Positions 1 to 12,376 of a stretch of DNA of 64,000 nucleotides are shown here, piece after piece. Made by a program: the position numbers and the translations under genes. The notes below the pieces were generated by a model. The model saw only the letters and a program-made list of their open reading frames with translations. It was not told the origin of the DNA and made no database searches. Source of the stretch: Chaenocephalus aceratus (Eukaryota > Chordata > Actinopteri > Perciformes > Channichthyidae); assembly GCA_023974075.1 (NCBI GenBank), contig CM043798.1, forward strand, positions 5,775,397-5,839,396, given 5' to 3'. The first letter of the stretch is position 1. Each line of letters starts with the position of its first letter.

Positions 1-660
1 CCTCTCCTGCACTCACACAACCTGAAAGCTTGGAAGTAAATACCTAATACAATTCCGGTTTATTGTTTTATGTTATTTCCTCATCCATTATTAGATTATT
101 CTGTCAGTCATCGAAGCCATGAATCTGCTCATCATGTTATTTTCAAGCTCTCTTGCCTGGCCTTTAGGAAGCAGCCTTGTCTTGCGGTTGACATTGACCT
201 CACACTGCCCATGCCTCTAGACTCTCAACATCAATGCAACGTGTTCTTACATACGAGGGAGAACCCCAGGAAGAGTCAAAGGGCCATGTGATACCTTGCC
301 AAGAGCCATAAACAACCCTGATGCCAAGACCTGCAACTCCGTGACTCTCTGCTTGGTTCATGGAAATATGGATATGATGTCTTGAAACAATAGATGAAAA
401 TACATTCCAACCATTTACTTGGTTTCTTTCTTTCCCTGCAAATAACGAGAAAAAGGTTCAATAATTATAAAGAAACCAACTGCTGCTTGATCAAAGTTTT
501 ATGAAGATAACCTTTTGATGTATTTTTCCAAACTGTTACTATTTCCTGACAGTAATGCACGAGACATATTTTCTGGAAAAATCATGTTACTTTCTGTCTC
601 TCCAGTTCTCCTAATGGCATTTGCAAGATTCCACCATGCCTGAAGGTAAATAACCAATCA
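1..660. other. No recognisable feature
   Basis: AT-rich sequence with only short chance open frames. I see no repeat ends, splice-flanked coding frame or RNA gene. It ends at the left boundary of the foldback element. Confidence 0.5.
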
Positions 661-674
661 GAGCCGAGTCAGCC

Positions 675-1262
675 TGTCCTCCTACAAAAAACGACCATAT
701 AGGTCGATTGTTCAGCAGCTAAATACGACCCAGAGACACGTTTTAAAGTGTAGCGCCTCTAGTGGTCGTGTAAGAAACAACATGCTCCTGTCGATTGCAA
801 ACGCTCCGGAGGGTCGTTTATTCACAAATAACCCTCTCTGGAAAATCCTAAATTGTGGAATAGTTTGGCCATTAAAATGCTTTTTTATTAGATTTATAGC
901 GAGAAGTGTATATTGTACTTTTATAATCTACGTCCAGTGGATGTGTAGGATCTACAGTTTGATAGATATACGAAGATGATTTGAGGTCTCGCCAGGAGAA
1001 CGTGTACTGTATATGGGGCAACTTCCATGTAAAGTTAGCGTGGGTGAAAACAGTATTTCCGGTCTCGAAGTTTTCATAATAAAACCGGAAGTATTCCCCA
1101 CACTGTCAAATGATTACGCAGTGATATCTCCATTACTCATCCACTAAAAAACATCAGTTTATCCTTGTTAATTACACAATATTGATTGGTTTAAATTGTG
1201 TACAATGCTTTTGTGTTTTTAACCTTCGATTCGGAGAAACAAATTGTTTTTTCGGAGTTTAG
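675..1262 (+). repeat. Left arm of foldback inverted repeat
   Basis: Matches the reverse complement of 2945-3538 almost throughout, including aaataaccctctctg, gagaagtgtatattgtac and ttggtttaaattgtgtac. The small open frame at 782-979 is a by-product and not a gene. Confidence 0.8.
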
Positions 1263-1859
1263 ACACTACAGAGTTTCCGAAGACACTACACTACCCAGAA
1301 TCCCCAGCTATCGTTTGGGACTACAACATCCGCCTTGCTTTACAAACCCCGTGATTAGCCCTCAAGCTCTGTGATTGGATATTGGAGTGGCAGTGCGACA
1401 AGGTTAGCGTCAAAGCTCTTTGAAATGGAATGGAACCACGCCAGACTATCCAAAACTGGACTTGGACGGGTCCAGCCCAGCCCTCCCCCCCAGAATTACA
1501 CTTGCTGGCTATTGTGTGTTTCGCAACATGTTCTATGGCACGTCTCTACTGGGAAATGTAGTTTTAAAAGACGTTTTCGTATTTCCCACAATTAGAAGTT
1601 GCCAGTATTAAACTGTATACATCCCTGGAGGTTTAGGGGATACGAAACACATTGGTGTTATCAAATTTAAAACATATAATTAATACATGGGTGAAAATTG
1701 CTTGTGTCCATAATGGGCAGCATTAATACCACATGACAGCTGGTCTTATGTCTGTGTCTTATGGTCTTATGTCTGTTGTTAATTGATAAGCCTGAAACAT
1801 GCACTTGTCAAGGTTCAGATGCACATTTAGCAAATATGGCAGTAGCCATCGATCATCTT

Positions 1860-2062
1860 AAGATAAGATACTTTATTGATCCCAAGTTGGGAAATGTTTT
1901 TGTTACAGCAGCATGTACTACTTTGTTCTACTCCACTACAATTCAGAGGTTAACCTGGTATTTTTACTCTACTACATTTATTTGTTACTTTGCAGATTCT
2001 GATTAATGATGTGAAATATAAACAACCCTTAAATCAGACTTTAGTTACACCTGAGTAAAATT
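1860..2062. repeat. LINE-type tail plus hAT fragment inside foldback centre
   Basis: The stretch actttattgatccc (about 1869) is a common fish retroposon tail motif; a related one, cctttattaatccc, occurs at about 58338. It is followed by ctccactacaattcagagg and ctactacatttatttg, which resemble the reverse complement of the interior of the hAT element at 51578-52263. The centre of the foldback element therefore holds older repeat debris. Confidence 0.5.
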
Positions 2063-2944
2063 CAGCCTTATCAGTTTGTCTGTTTTGCACATCCTCCTGT
2101 TAATATCTTTGGACGTCCTGCACTAAACTGTTTTATTGTAGAGATCACTACAGTATCTTCTAGATATTTTCCATTCTATATTTCTATCATTGACCCCTAT
2201 TTGTATGTAGGCTACTCTTAATATTTAAATGTTTTCATCAATAACTAAATAAATATAACTTATTCAACAACTACATTCAATAACGTGCTTTAACCACTAG
2301 GAGGTGCGGTTTAGACCAGTGGTCTAGTTAATAAAACATAATAATATCGTACATAATATGACTATTCACTTTATTGTGAGTTTAAAACAGAACGGTAAAG
2401 GAAAATACAGTTTCAGTCTCTCGATGTGAAGCTTATGCATTGTACCATGAACCTGTATAGACCTGTAACAGTCAACTGCATGAGGAGTTGGAAAGGTAGT
2501 TCAGAAAATCAGTAATATCTTTAAAAACTACAAAAAAGTCCCTTTCTGTCAGCTGTGTAAATACAGACAGATCTACTAATTGGATCAAATATAAAAGTCA
2601 GCCGAATTAGTGTTGATACTGCAAGGAGACGTATTGTGTGAAAAGAAATGGAAGATGTTGTTTAATTGTTGATATATTTATGGTCCACGTCACGTTTTCA
2701 GTTTTGGCGGCATCTCTTCCAGTTTGTCAAAAGGTCTTCTGATCAGGGCTCTATAAATACATATCTAGGGCAGGTATGTAATATTTAATGCAGCCGAACC
2801 GTGTATTACAATGCCGTTATGTGATGACTTTCAAAGAGAAAAGCAAGAACACTCGGAATAAAGTATTATTATTTTTTTTTTTAATGTTTTCCGATTTCAT
2901 ATCACATAAACACCATATCGCGGCGTGATTTTAGCCTATCAAAA

Positions 2945-3538
2945 CCTCTGAAAAAAAAAAACGTGTCTCTCAGAATCGAAAGAGAAAAACCTATGGGAAA
3001 AACACAAAAGCATTGTACACAATTTAAACCAATTAATGTCGTATAATTAACTAGGATAAACTGATGTTTTTTTAGTGGATGAGTAGTGCAGATATCACTG
3101 TTAAATCATTTGATCATTGGTTTTATTATGAAAACGGCGAGACCGGAAATACTGTTTTCAACCAGTAACTTTACATGGAAGCTTGCCGCATATACACGTT
3201 CTCCTGACGAAATCTCAAATCATCTTCGTAATATCTATCAAACTATAGATCCTACATATCGACTGGACGTGGATTCTAAAAGTACAATATATACTTCTCG
3301 CTAGAAATCTAATCATAACGCGTTTTAATGGCCAAACTATCCTACAATTTAGGATTTTACAGAGAGGGTTATTTGTGAATAAACAACCCTCTGTAACGTT
3401 TGCATTCAACGGGAGCACTCGAGGCCGACAATTTTCAAACGTAATTATAGGTCGTATTAAGCGCTTGAACAAACGACATATTTGGTCGTAATATGGGCTT
3501 AAACAATCGACCCATTTGGTCGTATGAGTTGGAGGACT
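2945..3538 (-). repeat. Right arm of foldback inverted repeat
   Basis: Inverted counterpart of 675-1262. The inner edge carries a run of A next to acgtgtctctcagaatcg. The outer edge carries two tandem-like motifs in which ggtcgta follows a tttggtcg core. Confidence 0.8.
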
Positions 3539-3551
3539 TGTTGAGCCGAGT

Positions 3552-3987
3552 AGTCTTTAAGGCAGTGTTAATTCTGACCAAACTCTATCTCTAGGCAGCG
3601 CTGATCAATTATTAATTTATCTCCTCAAATGTTTTTAGAAAAACATTTTAGCTTAAAGTTGACTGTCAAATTTGAAAGTTTGTGGAACAACCGCCTTGTT
3701 GGAAACAGTTGAGCCAAAACCCCGCCAGCTGGAGAAAATGTTCTAATTTTACAGTACACAAAAATATTGTTTCTGAAAACTTTTGAGGCCAGAAATAAGC
3801 AATGCAGACATCTTGATTTATATTTGATCAGTGCTGCATCGTTTATCAGAATTCACAAGCAGAGATTGACAAAAACACTGAAACCATGTTGCATGCACTA
3901 CTGTCACAGTATAGTGACAGCTTCAGCAAGAATGACAAATGTTTTTGATTTCTAAAATTCAGAAACGGCAGGTTTAATTGTACTAAC
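3552..3987. other. Unclassified, probably old repeat
   Basis: No coding frame. The phrase gtggaacaaccgccttgttgg followed by gagccaaaaccccgcc looks like a dispersed fish repeat that I cannot name, and no termini are visible. Confidence 0.3.
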
Positions 3988-4889
3988 ACATAGGTCAGTG
4001 TTCGCCAACCAGTCGATCGCGATCGACCGGTCGATCGACAAGACAGGATGGCAGGACTGCAATTTCCCGTGTTCAGTCGGCTGTGTGTGTGTGTGGCAAT
4101 AGCGCATTTAGTGTGAGAGAGAGAGAGAGAGAGGGAGAGAGAGAGAGGGAGAGGGACCGGTGCTAGCGAGACCGTGATGTTAGCATCTGGTTAGCTAGCT
4201 GCACTAACGGACATAAGGAGCTGTTTCCACAACAAGCTGGAGGAGAGTCCTCTCCTCTCAGACTGAGGGGCTCAGGTGAGCTAAAGGACTCTCTGAGTGT
4301 TTAGAACGGTTTTGTCACAAATTATTCAAAAGATTATTTCCGAGGCACACCTTTATATGATCATTATAGTTATACAAACAATAAGAGAATAAATGAAAAA
4401 CAGGTATGAAATATGAAAACTATATGGCAGTAAAACAAGAATACATTTTAAAAGAGGAGTGATTTGTAAAATATCCATAAAGAAAAAGAAAATCTGTTTA
4501 CAGTTCTGTTTCATTTGGGTGCTGATAGAGGTATTCATAGATCTCTTCATGTTGCTCTCAAAGTGCACCAGATTGATGCTTTCAACTTAAATATTTAAAA
4601 ACAAATCTTCCCGGGGGAGCATCCCCCCGGACCCCCCTAGAGGAGGTGAGGTCCGCCCCCCACTCATAAAAAATAGAACTTTACCCCTGCCTATATGCCG
4701 TGAGCTGATTATGGAGCATTTATTGTAACAGTAATTCAGATGCAATTAGCCTATATAAAAGGCCTCAAATTGGAAGCACTGTCTGGGCCGTCTTTTTCAC
4801 TCAATTCTGCAATAGGTAGATCTCGCCTTTCACCTAGGCCGAGGTCGGTGATCTTGGGCTTAAACAGGTTGGTGACCACTGACATAGGT
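3988..4889. mobile_element. Non-autonomous hAT element (CAGTGTTCGCCAACC ends)
   Basis: Exact 8-bp target duplication acataggt at 3988-3995 and 4882-4889. Element 3996-4881 starts CAGTGTTCGCCAACC and ends GGTTGGTGACCACTG, an imperfect inverted repeat of about 15 bp. An 8-bp duplication and a CAG start are hAT hallmarks. There is no transposase. The interior (about 4080-4780) holds short GT and GA runs, the motif gcaccagattgatgc, and a block with ccccggacccccctagagg. This interior recurs in four other elements in the window that have different ends. Confidence 0.9.
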
Positions 4890-5388
4890 AATCTAAGGGT
4901 CTGGTATGACCGTGGTGGTGGTTAAGGTTAAATAATATTGTTTTCATGGTCAAAAGAAACCAATGTTGACTTCCCTAAGATATCTCGAGTTAACAAATGT
5001 ATCATTACTGACAGAAACATTATAACTACAGGTCAGGTATCAGAAAAGCAAACCATTGGTTATTTCAACTTATAAAACGGACAAGTCAAATCAAGCAATC
5101 TGATTGGTTTTTAGCCGTGCTATACTGAGCGTATATCACGGGTAGAATTGTAAGTTACTTTTCACAACAAGTCAGTATCCCTCCGCGTCTGAGAAAAACA
5201 GTATACAGTTGGGCTGAACTGCAAGCAGTTTGCTTCGCGTCGGGCCGAACCACGCCCCTTAGCTGTGATATAATGAGCATATACCACGGCCTGTCGTGAG
5301 CTATAGCTTACAAATAATATGCTGTCTCAAATGTCTTAAAATATACCCATCATGGGCCTGCTAATGAAAATAATAATGTTTTAGCTCT
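4890..5388. other. Unclassified; short imperfect palindromes
   Basis: No gene. Two related segments, ccgtgctatactgagcg (about 5123) and gatataatgagcatatacc (about 5268), each followed or flanked by acgg, are imperfect inverted copies of one another. They may be the ends of a small degraded element, but I see no target duplication. Confidence 0.3.
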
Positions 5389-6577
5389 AAGAAACCCAGG
5401 CCCGGACTGGCCATCGGGAGGACCGGGAGGTTTCCCGATGGCCTGGCCTGCTAAGTGGCCTGCTGGCCTGAGGATTATTTTTTGTTATGTATGTATTGTG
5501 AACGCAACGCTGCGCAAATGTGGGTCTGACTTTGTCTCACAGAGGGTGACTGGCTGTCTACATGATGTGGCCTGCCGACATGGCCACTTTCATACAGATC
5601 ATACACTAAAGCCCTCGATTGGTCTCTGTGTGTCATTCAAGCTCGGGAGGGTGTGTATGTGTGGCGGGCGCGAGCGAGCGAGCGAGAGAAAGCGTGCGCA
5701 CCGGTTACGTGTATTGTTGTTGTTAGCATCTGGTGCTAGCTAGCGGCGCTAATGGATAGAGTGAGCTGTCAACAAGGTGGAGGAGAGTCCTCTGCTGTCA
5801 GACTGAGAGACTGATAATTACAGCTCAGGTGAAGTATTGGACTCTGCTGAGTGTTTAGATAGTTAACTTAGTCTGAGTTATCTCAGTGGGTCTCAATCGG
5901 TTTGGTCACCATTTATGTAAACACATATTTCCATTTGAAGGGGGAGTGATTAGTAAAATATGCATGAATAATAATTAAAAAAATAACTAGGTGAAAAAAG
6001 GTAAGATACACTTTAAAAACTTGTTGAGAGCTAAAACTAGTCTTTGCTGCTGCCTCAAAGAGGAGCAGGGGGAGACAGGTGAGGCTGATTCAGGAGCACA
6101 GACACACTCACAACTATAAATGAACCAAAAACAAATAAACAAGTTTCAATGTTTTTTCATATTGGATATGGTATGTTATTGGTTATGGCCATGTTCTTAT
6201 GATTTTATGATTATTTAAATGTATACAGTTCTGTTTCATATGTGTGCAGTCTCTTTATTTCCCCCTCAAAGTGCACCAGATTGATGCATTTTGCCCCCGG
6301 ACCCCCCTAGAGGATTTGAGGTCCACCTCCACTTAAAATATGTTCACATGGACAGGTTCCTAAATAGATTTGCACATTTTTTTTAAATAGTAACCCATGT
6401 CCGTATGTTTATTCTGGGGTAGTAGATTTAAAGTTTAGGGCTATCACTCTGGGCAGCAACGCTGTAAATATTGACAAATAAATCCAGGAAAATGACACAA
6501 AAGGAAACTGGTAGTGGCCTGGCTGGGTGTATAATTCCCGGCCTGACTTAATGTCCCAGTCCGGCCCTGCCGAAACC
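5389..6577. mobile_element. Non-autonomous hAT element (CAGGCCCGGACTGG ends)
   Basis: Starts CAGGCCCGGACTGG at 5397 and ends CCAGTCCGGCCCTG at 6569. The flanking 8-mers aagaaacc (5389-5396) and ccgaaacc (6570-6577) match at 6 of 8 positions, consistent with an aged hAT duplication. The interior from about 5640 (gttagcatctggtgctagctag, then gtggaggagagtcctct, then gggggagtgattagtaaaat, then gtgcaccagattgatgc) is the same core seen in the element at 3988-4889, although the ends differ. No transposase frame. Confidence 0.8.
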
Positions 6578-7075
6578 TGATGTACTTATATGATTCTGTT
6601 TTCTTCAAGTTTGTATCTTGTTGGTCGAATGCACTTATTGTAAGTCGCTTTGGATAAAAGCGTCAGCTAAATGCAATGTAATGTAATAATGTATGCTCTG
6701 CCAACTCATCCCGTTTGAATAAAGGTTAAACAAATGACAAATAGTTTGGGATCTTCCTAGACCTTCAATTAGGAGGTTTAGGAGGTTTAATACAAATGCA
6801 TTTTTAATTATTCACTGATATTTCCATGTCTTTTATGGGAAAATGTGCAGTTCTTATTCTTTGTTCGTGTTTAATGCCTGTATATCTGTCAGTGGGCAAT
6901 AATACCTTAATTAAAACAAATTGCTGAAACTAATTATACTACTATCTAATAAATTGCATGTGGGTTTTAGCCATCTGTGTTTTCATTGTGCTGTACGGTC
7001 CGTGTTACTTTACGTTTTGATGGTTTGTATATTCGTTTGTTTCCGGGGTGAGAAAGACGAGGGGATATATGGGTA
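6578..7075. other. Dispersed-repeat tail, otherwise unrecognised
   Basis: Holds gtaagtcgctttggataaaa at about 6641, followed by gcgtcagctaaatg and repeated aatgta. This signature recurs at 52797 and, inverted, near 12194. The remainder up to the Tc1 element shows no gene or repeat end. Confidence 0.5.
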
Positions 7076-7996
7076 TACAGTTGCAAGAAAAAGTATATGA
7101 ACCCTTTGGATTCTCCACACATAGCGTTGTGTGTTCCTTCCAATCAACTCAGCTTTGGTTTCATCTGTCCACAGAACATGTTGCCAGTCGTGCTGTGGAA
7201 CATCCAGGTGCTCTTTTGCAAACTTCAAACGTGCAGCAATGTTTTTTCTGGACAGCAGTGGCTTCCTCCGTGGTGTCCTCCCATGAACTCCATTCTTGTT
7301 CAGTGTTTTACGTATCGTAGATTCGTCAACAGAGATGTTAGCATGTGCCAGAGATTTCTTTAAGTCTCTAGCTGACACTCTAGGATTCTTCTTCACCTCA
7401 TTGAGCATTCTGCGCTGTGCTCTTGCAGTCATCTTCACAGGACGGCCACTCCTAGGGAGAGCAGCAACAGTGCTGAACTTTCTCCATGTATAGACACTTT
7501 GTCTCACCGTGGACTGATGAACATCAAGGCTTTCAGAGATACTTTTGTAACCCTTTCCAGCTTTATGCAAGTCAACAATTCTTAACCGTAGGTCTTCTGA
7601 GAGCTCTTCTGTGCGAGGCATGGTTCACATCTGGCAATGCTTCTTAAGAATAGCTAATTCAAAAGTGGTGTGTATTTTTATAGGGCAGGGCAGCTTTAAC
7701 CAACACCTCCAATCTCGTCTCATTGATTGGACTCCAGGTTGGCTGACTCCTGACTCCAATTAGCTCTTGAAGAAGTATTTAGCCGAGGGGTTCACATACT
7801 TGTTCCACCCTGCACTGTGAATGTTTACATGGTGTGTTCAATAAAAACATGAACACATATCATTGTTTGTGTGGTATTAGTTTAAGCAGACTGTGTTTGT
7901 CTATTGTTGTGACTTAGATCAGAACACATTTTATGACCAACTTATGCAGAAATCCAGGTCATTCCAAAGGGTTCACAAAGGGTTCTTGCAACTGTA
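7076..7996 (-). mobile_element. Internally deleted Tc1-type transposon
   Basis: TA duplications at 7076-7077 and 7995-7996 flank 7078-7994 (917 bp). Both ends read CAGTTGCAAGAA inward. Subterminal phrases (gaaccctttgg on the left, ccaaagggttcacaaaggg on the right) extend the inverted repeat. The transposase frame runs on the minus strand and loses its C-terminal part directly at the left terminal repeat. Full Tc1 elements are usually longer than 1.2 kb, so an internal deletion has removed the second catalytic region. Confidence 0.93.
7080..7621 (-). pseudogene. Tc1 transposase, N-terminal part
   Basis: Cut-and-paste transposase of the Tc1/mariner superfamily, which in life binds its terminal repeats and moves the element in the nucleus. 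The start [19 protein letters not shown] is typical. A first helix-turn-helix ([20 protein letters not shown]) is followed by GRPVK, an AT-hook-like linker, and a second DNA-binding segment with RTPRRKPLLS. WTDET near residue 151 supplies the first catalytic aspartate. After RYVWR the frame passes into the terminal repeat, so the second aspartate and the third acidic residue are absent. It cannot catalyse transposition but might still bind terminal repeats if expressed. Confidence 0.9.
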
Positions 7997-9459
7997 TGTC
8001 ATCCTCTGGGCAGGACTGAATACTGATTGCTGGAGTGTGTTAGCATGCAGCTGCTGCAGTGGAAGGTGCTTCAGTTATCATCTGTGACGACTCGGATCCA
8101 GTCGGCTTGATCCCCAGCACTGGAGTGTCACATTGGGCCAGGAGAGTGCTGGGTCGAACCCATGTAATGGAAGCAACAGAAAACATTGACGATCCCAGGG
8201 GGAGTCTTGTACAGTCACCCTCCCCCAGGATCAGAGCCTCAGAGCCGGGGTAGCACTGGCTGATCTGCTATATGCTAATTGTTAACGAAAGTTCCATCCG
8301 TCTCCAAGCCGCCACCCTCTCTACTCACGGGGCTAGCCAGTTAGTATGCTAATTTATGTAGATATCTCTGCAAGACAATACATTGTCTTCGACATAACGT
8401 CAACACTATAACCTCTGCACATTATGATGATAATGTTCATTTTTGTATGTTTTGAAATGTACGTTTAAAGGGCTATTTTGCAATTTTCAGATAAACCATT
8501 TGTTTATGACTAATAGAATGTTCCTACTGATCCTAAAGGTTGTGTCATCTGTATATCACAGTTCATGGTCATTTGACAGCAGCATTAGTCATTTCATTTC
8601 CCATTGAGATCATTGATCTCTTTTTCAAGGGTGACCTGCTGCAAGTAAGTTCCACATGAATACATATAAACATAACAGAAAAACAAAAAGGACATCATAC
8701 ATTAGTAGCCCTTACCAGGCCTTTACCCTGCTTTCTGTCACAGTCTCTCTCTGATAATACCATTCCTCCTGCTCCTTACACTCCCCTCCACATGATGTTT
8801 TCATCTTGATTTGGTTCAGGCCCTCTCTTTTCTTTAATTTCCATTCCACTCTCTGCAGCCAGCCAGGACTTGATGAAGCCCTCCCTGATAAGCCTGTGCA
8901 GTCATGCTAGAGACCTTTAGAGCCACCATTACAGCCAAGCTGTGTCAACCCATCAAAGCGAGGCCCAGTGTGAGCCGAAGGGCAGCCCAAGGTTGCTGGT
9001 CCATGACCTTTAAATGAATTTCAATGAGGCCTCTCGGCAGGGGTCGCAGAATCTGGCTCCAACAAAAATGGATGCCAAGAAATACGAGGCAGAGTAATGT
9101 GGTATCTTTAAAGGGTCGTAAAAATCATGTACGGACCTTTCACTGTGGCAATATATACCCAATCATAGCTGGAAAAGGATAAGTACAACTGAAAGACTGG
9201 TCTGCTGTGGAAAATGTTGAGAACGAAAGTCATTAAAACCATTATTTTCATATTTCTGTAAATATAAGGGTTTTAGTCAATATGAATCTGTGTAAGAGTA
9301 ATTATGAATGCAAGCTGACGCTGAGGTTTGACGGCAAGATGACCCTGCCTACATACCCTTCTCCTGCATCATCTATCTTTAGAGAGATATAGAGTGAAGT
9401 CTGGGATCCTTGGTTAGAGTTTTCTTCGCCGTAGTAAAAGCTTGGTCTGAAACGGGAGA
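7997..9459. other. No gene recognised
   Basis: About 1.46 kb. The segment catttcccattgagatcat and gatctctttttcaagggtga (about 8599-8635) resembles a common fish repeat that I cannot assign. The open frame at 8059-8253 has no recognisable domain. Nothing else supports a gene. Confidence 0.4.
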
Positions 9460-10786
<1,327 letters not shown>

Positions 10787-11272
10787 TATAAAACAGCTTA
10801 GAAAACTTTAGCCTGGGCATCCCAGGCTGCATTTCAGCTCACATGAGCTTAAAAAAGATCGATAATGTAGTTGGAAGGTACACCCAGAACGCTCATAAAA
10901 GTATTCAGCAATATCATAGAATGTACAACTGATCACAGCCACAGCAGAGAGGCTTAAAACGGGGCAATGTAATCATGTTTTATTTGTTTGATGTTAAACG
11001 TATTTTTTTTTTACATGTTACTTGTTACTTGTCATTCCTTTGGGCAGTTGGGAACTTAAGCAAACTAAAGATAAGCAGAGTAACAAACTAGCAATACATT
11101 ATGTTGCTCCCTCTCACGCTGCCTCAACAACAAATGCCCTGCAAACTCTTTACAGTCGGACAAAATGGAACAAATCTAAAGTGGGATTAATATAAAAAAG
11201 GGAGAAAAAGAGTTCTCATACCATTATTTGAGCCAAGATACCTTCTTCCCTGTCAACAGCTGTCTTAACCCC
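10787..11272. other. No feature recognised
   Basis: AT-rich, without repeat ends or coding signal. Confidence 0.4.
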
Positions 11273-11610
11273 CACTGAAAAAACTGAAACATTCAATGTG
11301 TCTCTCCCCAGAAAACATTGGAATGGATTTAAGTTGAGATACACTGAAAAAGCTGAACATTTGACTTTGATCTAATATACTGTGTTATTTCAACAGATTT
11401 CACATACTACACACTGTACTAGTTGAAAGAAATACGAATACATTTAAATAAAAAATATCAGGTTCAACTTGACATTATTGCTTTCAACTAACCTAAGACA
11501 GTTATCTGAAAGCTGTTGACATAAGTATATTTGATCAAAGTAAAATGTTCTGCTTTTTCAGTGTAACTCAACTTAAAGTTGGGGAGAGAAACATATTGAG
11601 TGTGTGCCTC
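11273..11610. mobile_element. MITE with long inverted repeats (CACTGAAAAA family)
   Basis: The left half, including acactgaaaaagctgaacat at 11341, pairs with the right half gttctgctttttcagtgt ending at 11564. The pairing extends outward: aatgtgtctctcccc near 11299 pairs with gggagagaaacatattg near 11584. Another CACTGAAAAAACTGAAAC start lies at 11273. Related termini occur at 31498-31648 and 32637-32819. No coding capacity; the exact outer right boundary is uncertain. Confidence 0.7.
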
Positions 11611-12163
11611 TTCCCCTTTCCGTCGCAGCTATCTGATCTAAGGTTACCTCCCACTCGTAGCTCATTACTGGACCCTCCACAGTGCCATTATCACGTCACA
11701 TTACCAAATAACTACAATCTCAGTCCGAGGGTTTCACTGTTTATCAACTTCCTCTCTCTCCCAGCATGCCCTGAGAGGATGTCACGCTCCTCATCCTCGC
11801 TTATCAACTCAGTTACTGTGACAATGTTACAGACCTTAACCAAGTCTTGCAGTAGATATATCTGCAACTCAAAGGGGAAAAGGCAAAACAATTTTGGAAG
11901 TATTTTGTTTTTGTTGTCCCCTAATGAAGATGCGGGAAGCATATTTAATGCCGACTGTGCCTGATACGGGGACTCATTCTGGGATGTTTATGACGTGGGT
12001 CTGAGCCAAAAGGCAGTAAATGAGCCCGTTGAGATTTGGATATGTTGTTTGTCCTTTTGTTTAATTCAGACAGTGGCCTTTTTTTTTGCATCATATCAGG
12101 GTGGGAGATCCTCCCATGAAAGCAGATACATGTGGCACATACAAATATGTATGTAATACAAGT
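11611..12163. other. No feature recognised
   Basis: Open frames reaching about 139 codons overlap here (11545-11964) but show no domain, no codon signal I can see and no splice context. I regard them as chance. Confidence 0.4.
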
Positions 12164-12376
12164 ATGTTTAGTGATATTACATTACATGTTATTTGTTAGA
12201 CGCTTTTATCCAAAGCGACGTGCATACATTCAGTGCTGTGGACAATCCCCACAGGAGCAATGTGGGGTGAAGTGTCTTGCCCAGGGACACAACGACATGC
12301 TGACTGCAGTGGGACTCCAACTTGCTATCCCCTGATTGGAAGTACAGCACACTATCCACTGAGCCATAAGCTCATA
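12164..12376 (-). repeat. Dispersed fish repeat, SINE-like, minus orientation
   Basis: Begins with attacattacatgttattt followed by gacgcttttatccaaagcga, the reverse complement of the motif at 6641 and 52797. It continues through gaagtgtcttgcccagggac and ends with atccactgagccataag, which resembles the front of a tRNA-like region in reverse. The arrangement suggests a tRNA-related retroposon; the family name is not certain. Confidence 0.6.

Larger units (their letters stand above)
661..3551. mobile_element. Foldback DNA element with ~580-bp inverted arms, MULE-like
   Basis: Two arms of about 580 bp lie in inverted orientation (about 675-1262 and 2945-3538). They are similar enough that both translate to related peptides: 782-979 on plus and 3215-3472 on minus both contain LFTNNPL and RIYSLIDI. 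The 9-mer gagccgagt sits immediately outside both arms (661-669 and 3543-3551) and is a candidate target-site duplication. Arm tips share GTCCTCC followed by CGACC motifs, and near the ends acgacc...ggtcgattgtt motifs recur. Long inverted repeats with a 9-bp duplication are typical of Mutator-like elements; that assignment is inference, because the roughly 1.7-kb centre encodes no transposase. The arms have diverged by point changes and indels, so the insertion is not recent. Confidence 0.65.

Noticed and set aside
3215..3472. A small conserved protein gene, because a similar peptide is encoded at 782-979
   Set aside because: The similarity comes from the inverted DNA arms of the foldback element, including non-coding parts.
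11545..11964. A 139-codon open frame
   Set aside because: No domain or splice context, overlaps the MITE edge and an equally open antisense frame.
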